NCBI GenBank assembly: GCA_022014155.1
Contig: JAKLLS010000001.1
Location: 32,601-69,222, forward strand
Direction of reading: 5' to 3'
Origin: Marinobacter sp.
GTDB lineage: Bacteria; Pseudomonadota; Gammaproteobacteria; Pseudomonadales; Oleiphilaceae
Length of the DNA stretch: 36,622 nt
The translations under genes were made by a program, and so were the position numbers. This document shows positions 25,211 to 33,131 of the stretch, piece after piece. Under the pieces are notes generated by a model, which saw only the letters and a program-made list of their open reading frames with translations, did no database searches and was not told the DNA's origin. The first letter of the stretch is position 1; the number at the start of each line of letters is the position of its first letter.

Positions 25211-26401
25211 TCAGCCGAACAAGTGGTCCTTGATTACCTGCTCCGTTTCGATAACGCGCGCGCCGGTCTCCTGGGCGAAGGCCTTCACATAGGGCTCCGC
25301 GTCAAGGCAGACTTCAGGCGATAGCAGACCGGTGCCGGCGATTTCGCCACGGATAAAGGCCTCGATCGCCAGGCGCGCGCAGGTGGGTGTGGGATCCGCT
25401 GTCTCGCCATCCTTTTCTTCGGTCGGCAGGTCGATGTGGTACTCCAGTGCACTGGCAATCCGGGCTCCGTCACGCTCGCCCTCGACTTCAACGCGGCAGG
25501 CTACGCCCCAGGGAACCCCCGACAGGTCGACGCTCGTTGCCTGCTGCCCGGCGTCACTCTGCAGGTAATGCATCATAAACTGTAGCGGCGAAGCGCCAAT
25601 GCCGTCGATAGGCTCGGCGTTTGCAAAACCCAGGTCGACAAATTTGCGCCAGATCTCGTTGCCCTCTTCCGGGAAGAAACCGATGCGGTTGCTCACCTCT
25701 CCCAATCCCTTGATAAAATGCGGCAGAGTGACCGTTTCACCATGGCCGATCAGATAACTTGGCAGCGTCCCGAAAGGTGCACCGTAAGCCACATCACGAC
25801 GTCCACCCCAGCCGGGTTTCAGGCAATATTTACCGTCCTCAAACTGGACCACTTCACCACTGGTAATGTGCATCATATGGTCGATCACGGTCGGCGACAG
25901 CAGGCCCGGCACGAAAGGTACGACGGTGGATAAATGGATGGCCGTGGGTTTGTCGAGCCGATCGACCAGCAGGCGGGCCATGACATTGGTGAGCCCCGGG
26001 GTTGAGCCGCAGCCGATGATCACCCGGATGCCGGCAGCGCGTGCACGGGCATCGTAATCCCCCTCCAACAACAGCTTCTCCGCGACGTCGTGATCATCGT
26101 TGATATCCATGTAATCGACCTGGGACCGCAGTGCCGCCTCAATGACCGGCACGGCGCTGCGGTAAAAGGGACCGACCGCGTTAAACACCAGATCGACACC
26201 ATCGAGCGCTGCCTCCAGGCTTTGCGGAAGGCCGATATCGACTTTCACTGCCCGGACGTTGCCACCCAACTCCCCGGCCAGCTTCGCCGCCGCCTCTGCG
26301 TTGAGGTCGCCGATAACATACTCCAACCCGGGGTGTCGCGGCACCAATTGACGCGCGACGTTGGCGCCGACGTTACCACAGCCCAGAATCAAGATTTTCA
26401 T
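25211..26401 (-). CDS. Saccharopine-dehydrogenase-like NAD(P)-binding oxidoreductase
   Basis: From the ATG at 26401, behind AAGGAGAAAG, this is a 396-aa protein. The N-terminal Rossmann motif ILGCGNVGANVARQL lies at about 4-18, followed by FNAVGPFYRSAVPVIEAAL and VDYMDINDD near 90-100, as in the saccharopine dehydrogenase-like family (Sacchrp_dh_NADP), and by GCGSTPGLTNVMARLL. Family members reduce or oxidise imines or amino acids, but many catabolic-cluster members have no known substrate. It follows the DAO-type flavoprotein after 41 nt that contain an 11-bp tandem repeat. With that partner it could handle an amine or amino acid side branch, which fits poorly with steroid catabolism and is unresolved. 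Confidence 0.8.
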   Translation of the reverse strand: MKILILGCGNVGANVARQLVPRHPGLEYVIGDLNAEAAAKLAGELGGNVRAVKVDIGLPQSLEAALDGVDLVFNAVGPFYRSAVPVIEAALRSQVDYMDINDDHDVAEKLLLEGDYDARARAAGIRVIIGCGSTPGLTNVMARLLVDRLDKPTAIHLSTVVPFVPGLLSPTVIDHMMHITSGEVVQFEDGKYCLKPGWGGRRDVAYGAPFGTLPSYLIGHGETVTLPHFIKGLGEVSNRIGFFPEEGNEIWRKFVDLGFANAEPIDGIGASPLQFMMHYLQSDAGQQATSVDLSGVPWGVACRVEVEGERDGARIASALEYHIDLPTEEKDGETADPTPTCARLAIEAFIRGEIAGTGLLSPEVCLDAEPYVKAFAQETGARVIETEQVIKDHLFG

Positions 26402-26412
26402 AAGGCTTTCTC

Positions 26413-26434
26413 CTTGTTGTTTGCTTGTTGTTTG
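26413..26434. repeat. 11-bp tandem duplication in an intergenic spacer
   Basis: CTTGTTGTTTG occurs twice in a row (26413-26423, 26424-26434), directly upstream, on the minus strand, of the ribosome binding site of the saccharopine-dehydrogenase-like gene. It lengthens an A/C-rich, unstructured leader on the mRNA. Probably slippage. Confidence 0.85.
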
Positions 26435-26442
26435 CGTTTTAT

Positions 26443-27810
26443 TCACACCAGACTGAAACGGTCGGCGATTCTCGCCATCGGAATCAGGACCCGCCGGATC
26501 TTGGTTTCGAACAGACCCGGGAAGCGCACGGCTTTGGCTTTCTCTAACGGCAGCAGGCAGTCCTGCGGACGGTCGTCGCATATTGCCTGGGCCAGGTTCA
26601 TCCCCATCAGCGGCCCCATGACATTTCCCCAGGATCCGAAATTCATCAGCGCCAGTACGCCGTCCGCCACGTCGTACAGCTTCGGATAGCATTCGTCATA
26701 GACCGAGGACGCATTGGCGGTCATCCCGGTCCAGTAACTTTCAAGTTCGATCCTCTCTCCCCGGATCTCCGGAAAGGTGCGGTGCAGATAACGCAGGAAG
26801 TAATCGAAGTAGGTCGAAGCCTGCTGCGCGCGGCCAGGGCCAGGAATGGTGGCCGTGACCAGGCGATTGCGGCCGTCGATCACGAGCGGATAGAGACCGG
26901 ACGGATACTGCGCCAAGGCGACGCGCGCCGGGTTGACGATATCGAGTACCGCCTGAGGCAGGGGCCGGGTCGCCAGCCCACAGGCTACGAGCGGATACTG
27001 AGTGCGTTGCAGATCCGCAAAGAACGGATTGCCGGCATGGCCGTTGGTACAGATCACCACCCGCCGTGCCAGCACACTGCCATGGGCCGATCGCACCCGC
27101 CAGCGTTGGCCCTCCCGCTCGCAGGCGACGACAGCGGAATCGCCATAGATTCTTGTGCCCAGTGCCGCAGCGGCTGTCGCCATACCGTTGGTGAACAGAT
27201 AGGGGTTCACCCGGCCGCCTTCACGCCAATGGAGACCGTAGCGATAACAGTCGGTGCCGAGCATCTGTTTCAGAGGCTGGGATGCGACGGTCTCGACGTC
27301 ATAACCGTAGGACTGCCACAACCTGGCTTTGCGTTCGAGCTCCGGGGACCTCTTCCTGGCGGCATCGACCATACCCGAACGAACAGCATCGGCTTCGATG
27401 CCATACTTGCCGCACAGCTCAAACACGATGTTGCGATTCTCGACACAGAAGTCGATAAAACGTCGACCGCCATCGGCATGGGCCTTGAGCGGCGCAAATG
27501 AAGGTAGGTAAGGCTGTACATGACCGGCATTGCGCCCTGACGCCCCATTGCCGGGCTGCCCGGCTTCCAGCAGAACGGTGTCTACGCCGTATTCCGCCAG
27601 GTGCAATGCCAGCGAGCTTCCTGCAAGGCCGGCACCGATGACGACGACATCAGCCTCAAGGTCCGACTCAAGCGAAGGGAATGGCTTCGCCGGCTGTGAC
27701 AAGGGCCAGCCGCTAAAGCAAATGGGGACGTTGCCAGCTTCGTAATCAGCTTGGCCCGGCGTCCCGATACTCTGTCCTGTCGTTGCGTTGAGGCGATTTA
27801 TTCTACGCAA
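26443..27810 (-). CDS. DAO-type FAD-dependent oxidoreductase
   Basis: This 455-aa flavoprotein of the D-amino-acid-oxidase/gamma-glutamylputrescine-oxidase (PuuB-like) group has VVVIGAGLAGSSLALHLAEYG near 55-75, LLEAGQPGNGASGRNAGHV near 80-98 and a C-terminal LMNFGSWGNVMGPLMG segment. It appears to start with TTG at 27810, supported by an almost perfect AGGAGG about 8 nt upstream; no ATG lies before the Rossmann motif. The N-terminal 50 residues before the FAD motif are usual for PuuB-like enzymes. It probably oxidises a C-N bond of an amine or amino acid. Co-transcription with the next gene is likely, and with the upstream LuxR gene possible (166-nt gap). Confidence 0.82.
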   Translation of the reverse strand: MRRINRLNATTGQSIGTPGQADYEAGNVPICFSGWPLSQPAKPFPSLESDLEADVVVIGAGLAGSSLALHLAEYGVDTVLLEAGQPGNGASGRNAGHVQPYLPSFAPLKAHADGGRRFIDFCVENRNIVFELCGKYGIEADAVRSGMVDAARKRSPELERKARLWQSYGYDVETVASQPLKQMLGTDCYRYGLHWREGGRVNPYLFTNGMATAAAALGTRIYGDSAVVACEREGQRWRVRSAHGSVLARRVVICTNGHAGNPFFADLQRTQYPLVACGLATRPLPQAVLDIVNPARVALAQYPSGLYPLVIDGRNRLVTATIPGPGRAQQASTYFDYFLRYLHRTFPEIRGERIELESYWTGMTANASSVYDECYPKLYDVADGVLALMNFGSWGNVMGPLMGMNLAQAICDDRPQDCLLPLEKAKAVRFPGLFETKIRRVLIPMARIADRFSLV

Positions 27811-27976
27811 TGCGTGCTCCTCCTATGGCCACGAATGGGAGTGGATCCCGCGGCCCGCGCCATCTGCTACTGCGCTTCCGACACGGACTGCAATGATTCG
27901 ATAATATAAAGAGAGGGCGGACAGGGGCTCCAGTACCAGCTGGTACCGATCCCGATAATAGTGGCTCGACCAGCTG

Positions 27977-29170
27977 CTAGCGCAACAGCGGAAAGCTCTT
28001 ATAAACGAGCCGTACCAGATCGTTCTGGCCTCTGATGTCGAGTTTCGAATAGATGCTTTTGGAATAGTTGCGTGCGGCCACCACCGCGACACCCAACTGC
28101 GTGGCGGCTTCGGCGATCGTCCGGCCGGCCGCCAGCAACAGGGCCAGTCTGGCCTCTTGGGGGGTCAGACCAAAGAGCCGGGCGATTGAGGCCCCCCACG
28201 CCTCCTGCGCGACAGGGGGCGTGACCGGATTATCGCTCAGCTCTGCCAGATAAATGGTCAGGCTTGGGACATGCCGCCCCCGGTAATGGGTCGCCCGTGG
28301 CGCCGGCGACACCAGCAAGCCCAACACAGTTCCGTCGCTCAGCCGCAACCGGACCAGTCGCTCCCCATCCGCTTCCTCTCCCCGCGCAGAGGCCACCAAG
28401 ACATGGCCAATGGCCTGATCGAGTTCGCGCTGCACCGTGCGGTCATGCAAGACCAGGCGTTGCTGTACGATGGCGATGCCGCCCTGGCGATCCAGTATCG
28501 CTCGCACCGCACGGTTGGCGCACAGTACCCGTGACTCATCATCGAGCACCAAACACCCCAGCAGCAGATGATCGAGGCTGTCGGCATAGATGGTCTTCTC
28601 CGTCTCCTGACGCTGCAGGCGTGCATAGAGTCCCAGGGCTCGGGCCAGATGGGACGACAGCCGGCGCACCAGCTCAAGATCGGCGGCGGCAAAAGGCCGC
28701 TGCGGCACTTCGCTCCCGCGTACCACATCGACCCAGCAGCGCATGCCCCCCGGCTCTGAAAAACAACTCCTGAGACAAGCAAAGATGCCAAGGGCGGCAA
28801 AATAGTCGGCGCAGTCGGGCTCTACGGCCGTCGACTCAATCACAACCACCTCACCCGCCTGCACCCGTTCCGGTCTCAGCAAATCGATATGGGCAAAGCG
28901 TTCGCGGTAGGTCTGCTCCGCCAGCGCCCAGTCGGTATCGTCATCCGGCGCTACCGCCATTACCTGAACGTCACGCGCCAGCTCCGGCGAGTGATGTAGC
29001 GTGATCGACACCGCTTTTGCATCGAACAGCTCCCGTAGCCGGTGTGCAAACCCGTGCCAGGGAGCAGGCTCATTCAGCCCCTCGTAGACCAGCTCGATCA
29101 GTTCGAACAGCATCTCACTGCCGCCCTGGCGGCCCCTGATGGAGCCGTCAGATTCAAGATGCACTACCAT
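27977..29170 (-). CDS. LuxR-family transcriptional regulator (TeiR-like), copy 2
   Basis: From the ATG at 29170, behind GAGGAC, this is a 397-aa protein (a GTG at 29176 is close by). Its plan matches the regulator at 18567: an N-terminal sensory region beginning LFELIELVYEGLNEPAPWHGFAHRLRELFDAK, a middle segment with YADSLDHLLLGCLVLDDESRVLCANRAVRAIL, and a C-terminal LuxR HTH (LFGLTPQEARLALLLAAGRTIAEAATQLGVAVVAARNYSKSIYSKLDI). The middle segment aligns with the Y(A)GAVDQLAVGAIILDEKGKVLE part of copy 1, so the two are paralogues. The recognition helix differs (VVAARNYSKS against RNTARAHLRS), so DNA targets may overlap only in part. It lies behind box H, the most degenerate box. Confidence 0.85.
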   Translation of the reverse strand: MVVHLESDGSIRGRQGGSEMLFELIELVYEGLNEPAPWHGFAHRLRELFDAKAVSITLHHSPELARDVQVMAVAPDDDTDWALAEQTYRERFAHIDLLRPERVQAGEVVVIESTAVEPDCADYFAALGIFACLRSCFSEPGGMRCWVDVVRGSEVPQRPFAAADLELVRRLSSHLARALGLYARLQRQETEKTIYADSLDHLLLGCLVLDDESRVLCANRAVRAILDRQGGIAIVQQRLVLHDRTVQRELDQAIGHVLVASARGEEADGERLVRLRLSDGTVLGLLVSPAPRATHYRGRHVPSLTIYLAELSDNPVTPPVAQEAWGASIARLFGLTPQEARLALLLAAGRTIAEAATQLGVAVVAARNYSKSIYSKLDIRGQNDLVRLVYKSFPLLR

Positions 29171-29265
29171 CAGCACTGTCCTCTGCCATTAAAGAATCAT
29201 CCCGATTGAGCGGGATACCGTGCGATGCCTTTTATCACGTCACCAAGAGCGCGGACTCCACACCC

Positions 29266-29311
29266 AATTTATGGGCCGGAGGGTGCCTTGCCATCGTCCG
29301 AATAAGGTAGG
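29266..29311 (-). promoter_or_regulatory. Box H: half-degenerate LuxR-type operator upstream of LuxR copy 2
   Basis: On the minus strand CCTACCT-TATTCG-GACGATG (29311-29292) keeps the GACGATG arm but has lost the GTC of the other arm. TAAATT (29271-29266) follows at 20 nt. The leader to the ATG at 29170 would be about 90 nt. The 328-nt gap 29171-29498 holds this site, the inverted repeat at 29423-29445 and nothing else I can support. Confidence 0.5.
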
Positions 29312-29422
29312 GAGACACTTGGCCCGCACAACCCTCACACAATTCGTCTCCCCTTTTCAGATTTTTATTGCCGCTCCTCGTCCGTTTGGGTGAATCGCCG
29401 ATTTTCTCCGCCCATTAACCTT

Positions 29423-29445
29423 GAGGTGAATAGGGTCTTCACCTC
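29423..29445. promoter_or_regulatory. 8-bp inverted repeat upstream of the BVMO gene
   Basis: GAGGTGAA-TAGGGTC-TTCACCTC is a perfect 8-bp inverted repeat with a 7-nt centre, 54 nt before the BVMO start. It does not match the LuxR-type boxes, so the BVMO may answer to a different regulator. A short hairpin in the mRNA leader is the alternative. Confidence 0.5.
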
Positions 29446-29498
29446 CCCCTGGACTAAAGGTCGCAAGGCCAAAACAAAAAACATCCGGAGTTCGCTCG

Positions 29499-31457
29499 AT
29501 GAAAAAACATTTAAATCCCTCCGCCGAACCGATTACCGAGGACGATACCTTTATCGCTGAAGCGCTAAAGGACGTGAATACCGCCGCGCTTATTATGTCC
29601 GTGGTCCATATGACTGGTGATACCAGCTTCCTGAAGGGCCCCATTCGCCCCAAAAACACCGATGTGGTATCGGCTGGCTCGGACGATCAGGCGAGCTACG
29701 GCGAAGGCGGCTTCACCCGTGAAGAAATGGACGCTGTCCGGGCCCAGGCCCTGGAAGTGATCCAGGGCTACCGCGAGCGCGGCTGCACCCTGCCAAAGCT
29801 GGACGAAAGCGCAGTGAAGGAAATGTTCAACTACATGAGCGGCCGAGAACTCGACGAGGAGTATCTCGCCTTCATCAAAGAAGAAATTGCGCTGGACGGG
29901 GTCGATCATCGCGGCCTGGTACTGGAAGACCCGGCCCTTAAGGCGCGGGCAGCTAACTTTCCGGTAGTCGTCATCGGCGCCGGTATGGGCGGCATCCTGG
30001 CGGGCATCCGCCTGGACGAGGCGGGTATTCCCTATACGGTGATCGAGAAAAATCCGGGCGTCGGTGGCACCTGGTTCGAAAACAAATATCCGGGCTGCCG
30101 TGTTGACGTTCCGGGACACAGTTACAGTTACTCGTTCGAACCCAATCATCAGTGGCACAATCATTTTCCGCTGACCAACGAGATACGCGAGTATTACGAG
30201 CGCTGTGCCCGGGATTACGGCGTCGAGCAAAAGATCCGCTTCAATACCGAGGTCACCAGTGCGGTCTTCGACGAAGCCTGCCAGAGCTGGAACGTCGAAG
30301 TCGTGGGCAAAGACGGCGAGCGCGAGGTACTGCAAGCCCGCGCGGTCATCAGCGCGGTCGGTCAGCTCAATCGGCCGAAGATGCCCGATATTCCGGGCCT
30401 GGAAACGTTCCGGGGCGAGTTGGTGCACTCCGGCGCCTGGCCCGATAGCTGCAGGCACGAAGGCAAGCGCGTGGCGGTGATCGGTTCCGGTGCCAGTGCC
30501 TTCCAGATTATTCCCGAGGTCGCCAGGACGGTGGACCAGCTCAAGGTTTTCCAGCGCTCGCCGGCCTGGATGTTCCCCAACCCCGGTTACCATAGCGCCG
30601 TCGGTGAGGGCCAGAAATGGGCGCTGGAGAAACTGCCGTTCTATTCAAAGTGGTACCGTTTCTGGCTGTTCTATTCCACCGTCGAGGGTGTCTACGATAA
30701 GACATTGGTCGACGATAACTGGGAGAGCCCACTCTCGGTGAGTGCTGGCAATGACGAGTTACGCAAGGCCCTGACCGCCTGGATCGAATCCCAGGTCGAC
30801 GACCCCGAACTGCTCAGCAAAGTGTTGCCGAAGTACCCACCGTTCGGCAAGCGCATCCTGCAGGACAATGGCTCCTACCTCGGGGCACTGCAACAGGACA
30901 ATGTGGACCTGATCACCACCGGAATCCGCGAGATCGTGCCCGAAGGGGTCGTCACCCAGGACGGCGAACTGCACGAGGTCGACCTCATCGTCTGCGCCAC
31001 CGGCTTCCATGCCGACCGTTTCCTGTTTCCGATGAAGATAGTCGGGCGCAACGGCATTGAGCTGGCCGAACAGTGGGAGGGAGACAATGGCCGCGCCTAC
31101 CTGGGTATCACGGTACCAAACTTCCCGAACCTGTTCTGCATCTATGGCCCCAACACCAACCTGGTGGTCGCCGGCAGCATCGCCCACAACGCCGAGTCGC
31201 AAATGAACTACATTCTGCGCTGCCTCCGCATTCTGCTGGAAAACGACTACCACATCCTGGACTGCCGTCAGGAGGTGCACGATGCCTACAACGAACGCGT
31301 CGACGAAATCAACGCCGGCACCGCCTGGGGATCACCGCAAGTCCACAACTGGTACAAAAACGGCGCTGGTCGGGTGACCGCCAACCTGCCGTTTCGCATC
31401 CTCGACTACTGGCGAATGACCAAGCAGCCCAACGCAGAGGATTACCGCTTCGAATAA
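29499..31457 (+). CDS. Baeyer-Villiger monooxygenase (HAPMO-like, long N-terminus)
   Basis: This 652-aa class B flavoprotein monooxygenase uses FAD and NADPH with O2 to turn a ketone into an ester or lactone. It has two Rossmann motifs, VVVIGAGMGGILAG near 155 and VAVIGSGASAFQ near 325, flanking the BVMO fingerprint FRGELVHSGAWP at 304-315 (His-Ser where many have His-Thr). The segment GGTWFENKYPGCRVDVPGHSYSYSF follows the first motif and CATGFHADRF comes later. The roughly 150 residues before the FAD motif match the extra N-terminal domain of 4-hydroxyacetophenone monooxygenase (about 640 aa), unlike steroid monooxygenase or PAMO (about 540-550 aa). GGAG precedes the ATG. With the HSL esterase it could open a ring or remove a side chain. 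Confidence 0.92.
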   Translation: MKKHLNPSAEPITEDDTFIAEALKDVNTAALIMSVVHMTGDTSFLKGPIRPKNTDVVSAGSDDQASYGEGGFTREEMDAVRAQALEVIQGYRERGCTLPKLDESAVKEMFNYMSGRELDEEYLAFIKEEIALDGVDHRGLVLEDPALKARAANFPVVVIGAGMGGILAGIRLDEAGIPYTVIEKNPGVGGTWFENKYPGCRVDVPGHSYSYSFEPNHQWHNHFPLTNEIREYYERCARDYGVEQKIRFNTEVTSAVFDEACQSWNVEVVGKDGEREVLQARAVISAVGQLNRPKMPDIPGLETFRGELVHSGAWPDSCRHEGKRVAVIGSGASAFQIIPEVARTVDQLKVFQRSPAWMFPNPGYHSAVGEGQKWALEKLPFYSKWYRFWLFYSTVEGVYDKTLVDDNWESPLSVSAGNDELRKALTAWIESQVDDPELLSKVLPKYPPFGKRILQDNGSYLGALQQDNVDLITTGIREIVPEGVVTQDGELHEVDLIVCATGFHADRFLFPMKIVGRNGIELAEQWEGDNGRAYLGITVPNFPNLFCIYGPNTNLVVAGSIAHNAESQMNYILRCLRILLENDYHILDCRQEVHDAYNERVDEINAGTAWGSPQVHNWYKNGAGRVTANLPFRILDYWRMTKQPNAEDYRFE

Positions 31458-31539
31458 GTCCGCGCTTCAGGCCGCCGCGCCTGGCGAGGGAGAGCGAGCC
31501 TCACTACCACAAGTCCAATAAAATCAGGAAACCCAGACC

Positions 31540-32295
31540 ATGAAGAAACTACACAACAAAGTTGCGCTTATCACAGGGGCCGGAGCCGGCGTCGGTGCCG
31601 CCACCGCCCGCTATTTCTCCGAACAGGGCGCCAAATTGATTCTGACCGACATCAACGCCGAGGCCGTGGAAGCGGTTGCCGCGTCACTACCCGATGCCAT
31701 TGCCGCGCCCTTGGACGTAGCCGACGAGAACGCATGGCAGAGCGCGGTCGATCGTGGCCTGTCCGAATTTGGCGGCATCGACATTCTGGTCAACAACGCC
31801 GGCATCGACCTTACGACACCTCTGCTCGAAACCAGTGCTGAGACGTTCAATCTGCTAACGCGCGTCAATCAGCTCGGCTGCTTTCTGGGCATGAAAACGG
31901 TCGGCGCCGTGATGAACAAGGGCGGCTCCATCATCAACCTGTCGTCACTGGCGGGCCTCCAGGGCATCGCCGGTCGGGTCGCCTACGTCGCCAGCAAATT
32001 CGCCGTCCGGGGCATGACCAAGGTCGCCGCCCTTGAGCTGGCGGACAGGGGCATTCGCGTCAACTCCGTGCACCCGGGCCCGGTCAACACCGCCATGCTG
32101 GCCACTGGCGCCGCAGACGCACCGATCGATGAGGCGGCCGCCGCGGCAGCACTGGACAAAATACCGCTCAAGCGCGTGGCGGAACCTGAGGAGATTGCCG
32201 CCCTGCTGAGTTTCCTGGCCAGCGACGATTCAGCCTACTCGACCGGCTCGGAGTTCGTGGTCGATGGTGGTATTGCGGCTGGCCCCTCCTTTTGA
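31540..32295 (+). CDS. Short-chain dehydrogenase (3alpha/20beta-HSD-like)
   Basis: This 251-aa classical SDR has TGAGAGVG near 13-20, NNAG near 87-90, LSSLAGL with the catalytic Ser, YVASK, and the VHPGPVNTAM segment that it shares with the SDR at 13538-14299. The two also share NQ.GCFLGM/L and FAVRGMTKVAA, so they are close paralogues. Asp after the second strand (LTDINAEAV) points to NAD. It lies 82 nt after the BVMO and could make the ketone the BVMO oxidises. AGGAAA precedes the ATG. Confidence 0.85.
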   Translation: MKKLHNKVALITGAGAGVGAATARYFSEQGAKLILTDINAEAVEAVAASLPDAIAAPLDVADENAWQSAVDRGLSEFGGIDILVNNAGIDLTTPLLETSAETFNLLTRVNQLGCFLGMKTVGAVMNKGGSIINLSSLAGLQGIAGRVAYVASKFAVRGMTKVAALELADRGIRVNSVHPGPVNTAMLATGAADAPIDEAAAAAALDKIPLKRVAEPEEIAALLSFLASDDSAYSTGSEFVVDGGIAAGPSF

Positions 32296-32314
32296 TGAGC
32301 TAACCAATGGGACA

Positions 32315-32338
32315 GAACAATATCAGCTGATATTGTTC
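32315..32338. promoter_or_regulatory. 24-bp perfect palindrome between two SDR genes
   Basis: GAACAATATCAG is followed directly by its reverse complement CTGATATTGTTC, with no spacer. It starts 19 nt after the upstream stop and ends 34 nt before the next ATG (32373). It is AT-rich and lacks a T-run, which fits an operator for a dimeric repressor better than a terminator. Nothing similar occurs elsewhere in the window. Confidence 0.6.
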
Positions 32339-32372
32339 AACTACTTACAGGCAAGGTGTGGAGGTTAACGAG

Positions 32373-33131
32373 ATGAATAGTGCAGTAACGACTGGCGTGG
32401 TAATCACCGGTGGCGCTTCCGGAATTGGCAAGGCATCAGCCCAGATGCTAGCAGAGGCGGGGCGCCCGGTGGCAATCTGGGACCTCGATGCCGCAAAGTC
32501 CGAGCAAACAGCGGCAGAGATCGCCGAGCAGTATGGCGTGACAACGGTTGGTTTGGCTGTAGATGTGCGTGATACAGCTGCAATCGCGGAAGCCGTTGCA
32601 GAGACTCGCAAGGCCCTCCCATCAATCGGCGGTCTGGTTCATGCTGCGGGAGTGGTCTTGCAGACGGGCCTGGAGGGCGTGACCGAAGATAACTGGGCAC
32701 AGGTAATGGACGTCAACCTGAGAGCCCAGGTGCTGATTACCCAGCAGCTTCTTGAAGACTTCAAAGCTAATGCCGGTTCGGCGATCGTCGGTATTGCATC
32801 TATCAACGCAACGCTGGGCAACGGCCTGATTCCCGCGTACAGCGCATCCAAAGGAGGCCTGCTCTCGCTCACGCGCTCGATGTCCGATGAACTGGCGACA
32901 CACGGCATCCGGGTCAATGCAGTATCCCCCGGTCAGATCCTGACGCCGATGGTAGAGCAGGTGGTCGCGCAGCTGCCGGAAGGTACCTTTGAGCGTCGCA
33001 TCCAAATGGGCCGCCTGGGAGATCCGCTGGAGGTGGGACGTGCCGTGCGCTTTCTGCTCTCCAGCGAGGCCAGTTATATCACCGCGACCGAGCTGGTTGT
33101 CGACGGTGGCAATATCCCCAGCCAGAGATAA
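32373..33131 (+). CDS. Short-chain dehydrogenase/reductase
   Basis: From the ATG at 32373, with GGAGG about 9 nt upstream, this is a 252-aa SDR; a GTG five codons earlier is a poorer start. It has TGGASGIG, HAAG in place of NNAG, an ASINATLG serine motif with Ser exactly 13 residues before the catalytic Tyr, and YSASK. The sequence VSPGQILTPM fits the usual SDR loop. Asp after the second strand suggests NAD. It is separated from the preceding SDR by the 24-bp palindrome, so it may be separately controlled. Substrate unknown. Confidence 0.83.
   Translation: MNSAVTTGVVITGGASGIGKASAQMLAEAGRPVAIWDLDAAKSEQTAAEIAEQYGVTTVGLAVDVRDTAAIAEAVAETRKALPSIGGLVHAAGVVLQTGLEGVTEDNWAQVMDVNLRAQVLITQQLLEDFKANAGSAIVGIASINATLGNGLIPAYSASKGGLLSLTRSMSDELATHGIRVNAVSPGQILTPMVEQVVAQLPEGTFERRIQMGRLGDPLEVGRAVRFLLSSEASYITATELVVDGGNIPSQR

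Noticed and set aside
23818..25233. Long plus-strand reading frame (471 codons) opposite the FAD dehydrogenase
   Set aside because: It is antisense to a clear flavoprotein gene, has no recognisable family motif or ribosome binding site, and such frames are common opposite GC-rich genes.
29379..29395. Possible LuxR-type box upstream of the BVMO (CGTC-like arm)
   Set aside because: The opposite arm reads GGTGAAT instead of GACGATG, so the element that is invariant in all other boxes is absent.
29565..30593. Minus-strand reading frame (342 codons) opposite the BVMO
   Set aside because: It covers the FAD motif and fingerprint of a well-supported BVMO and shows no family features of its own.
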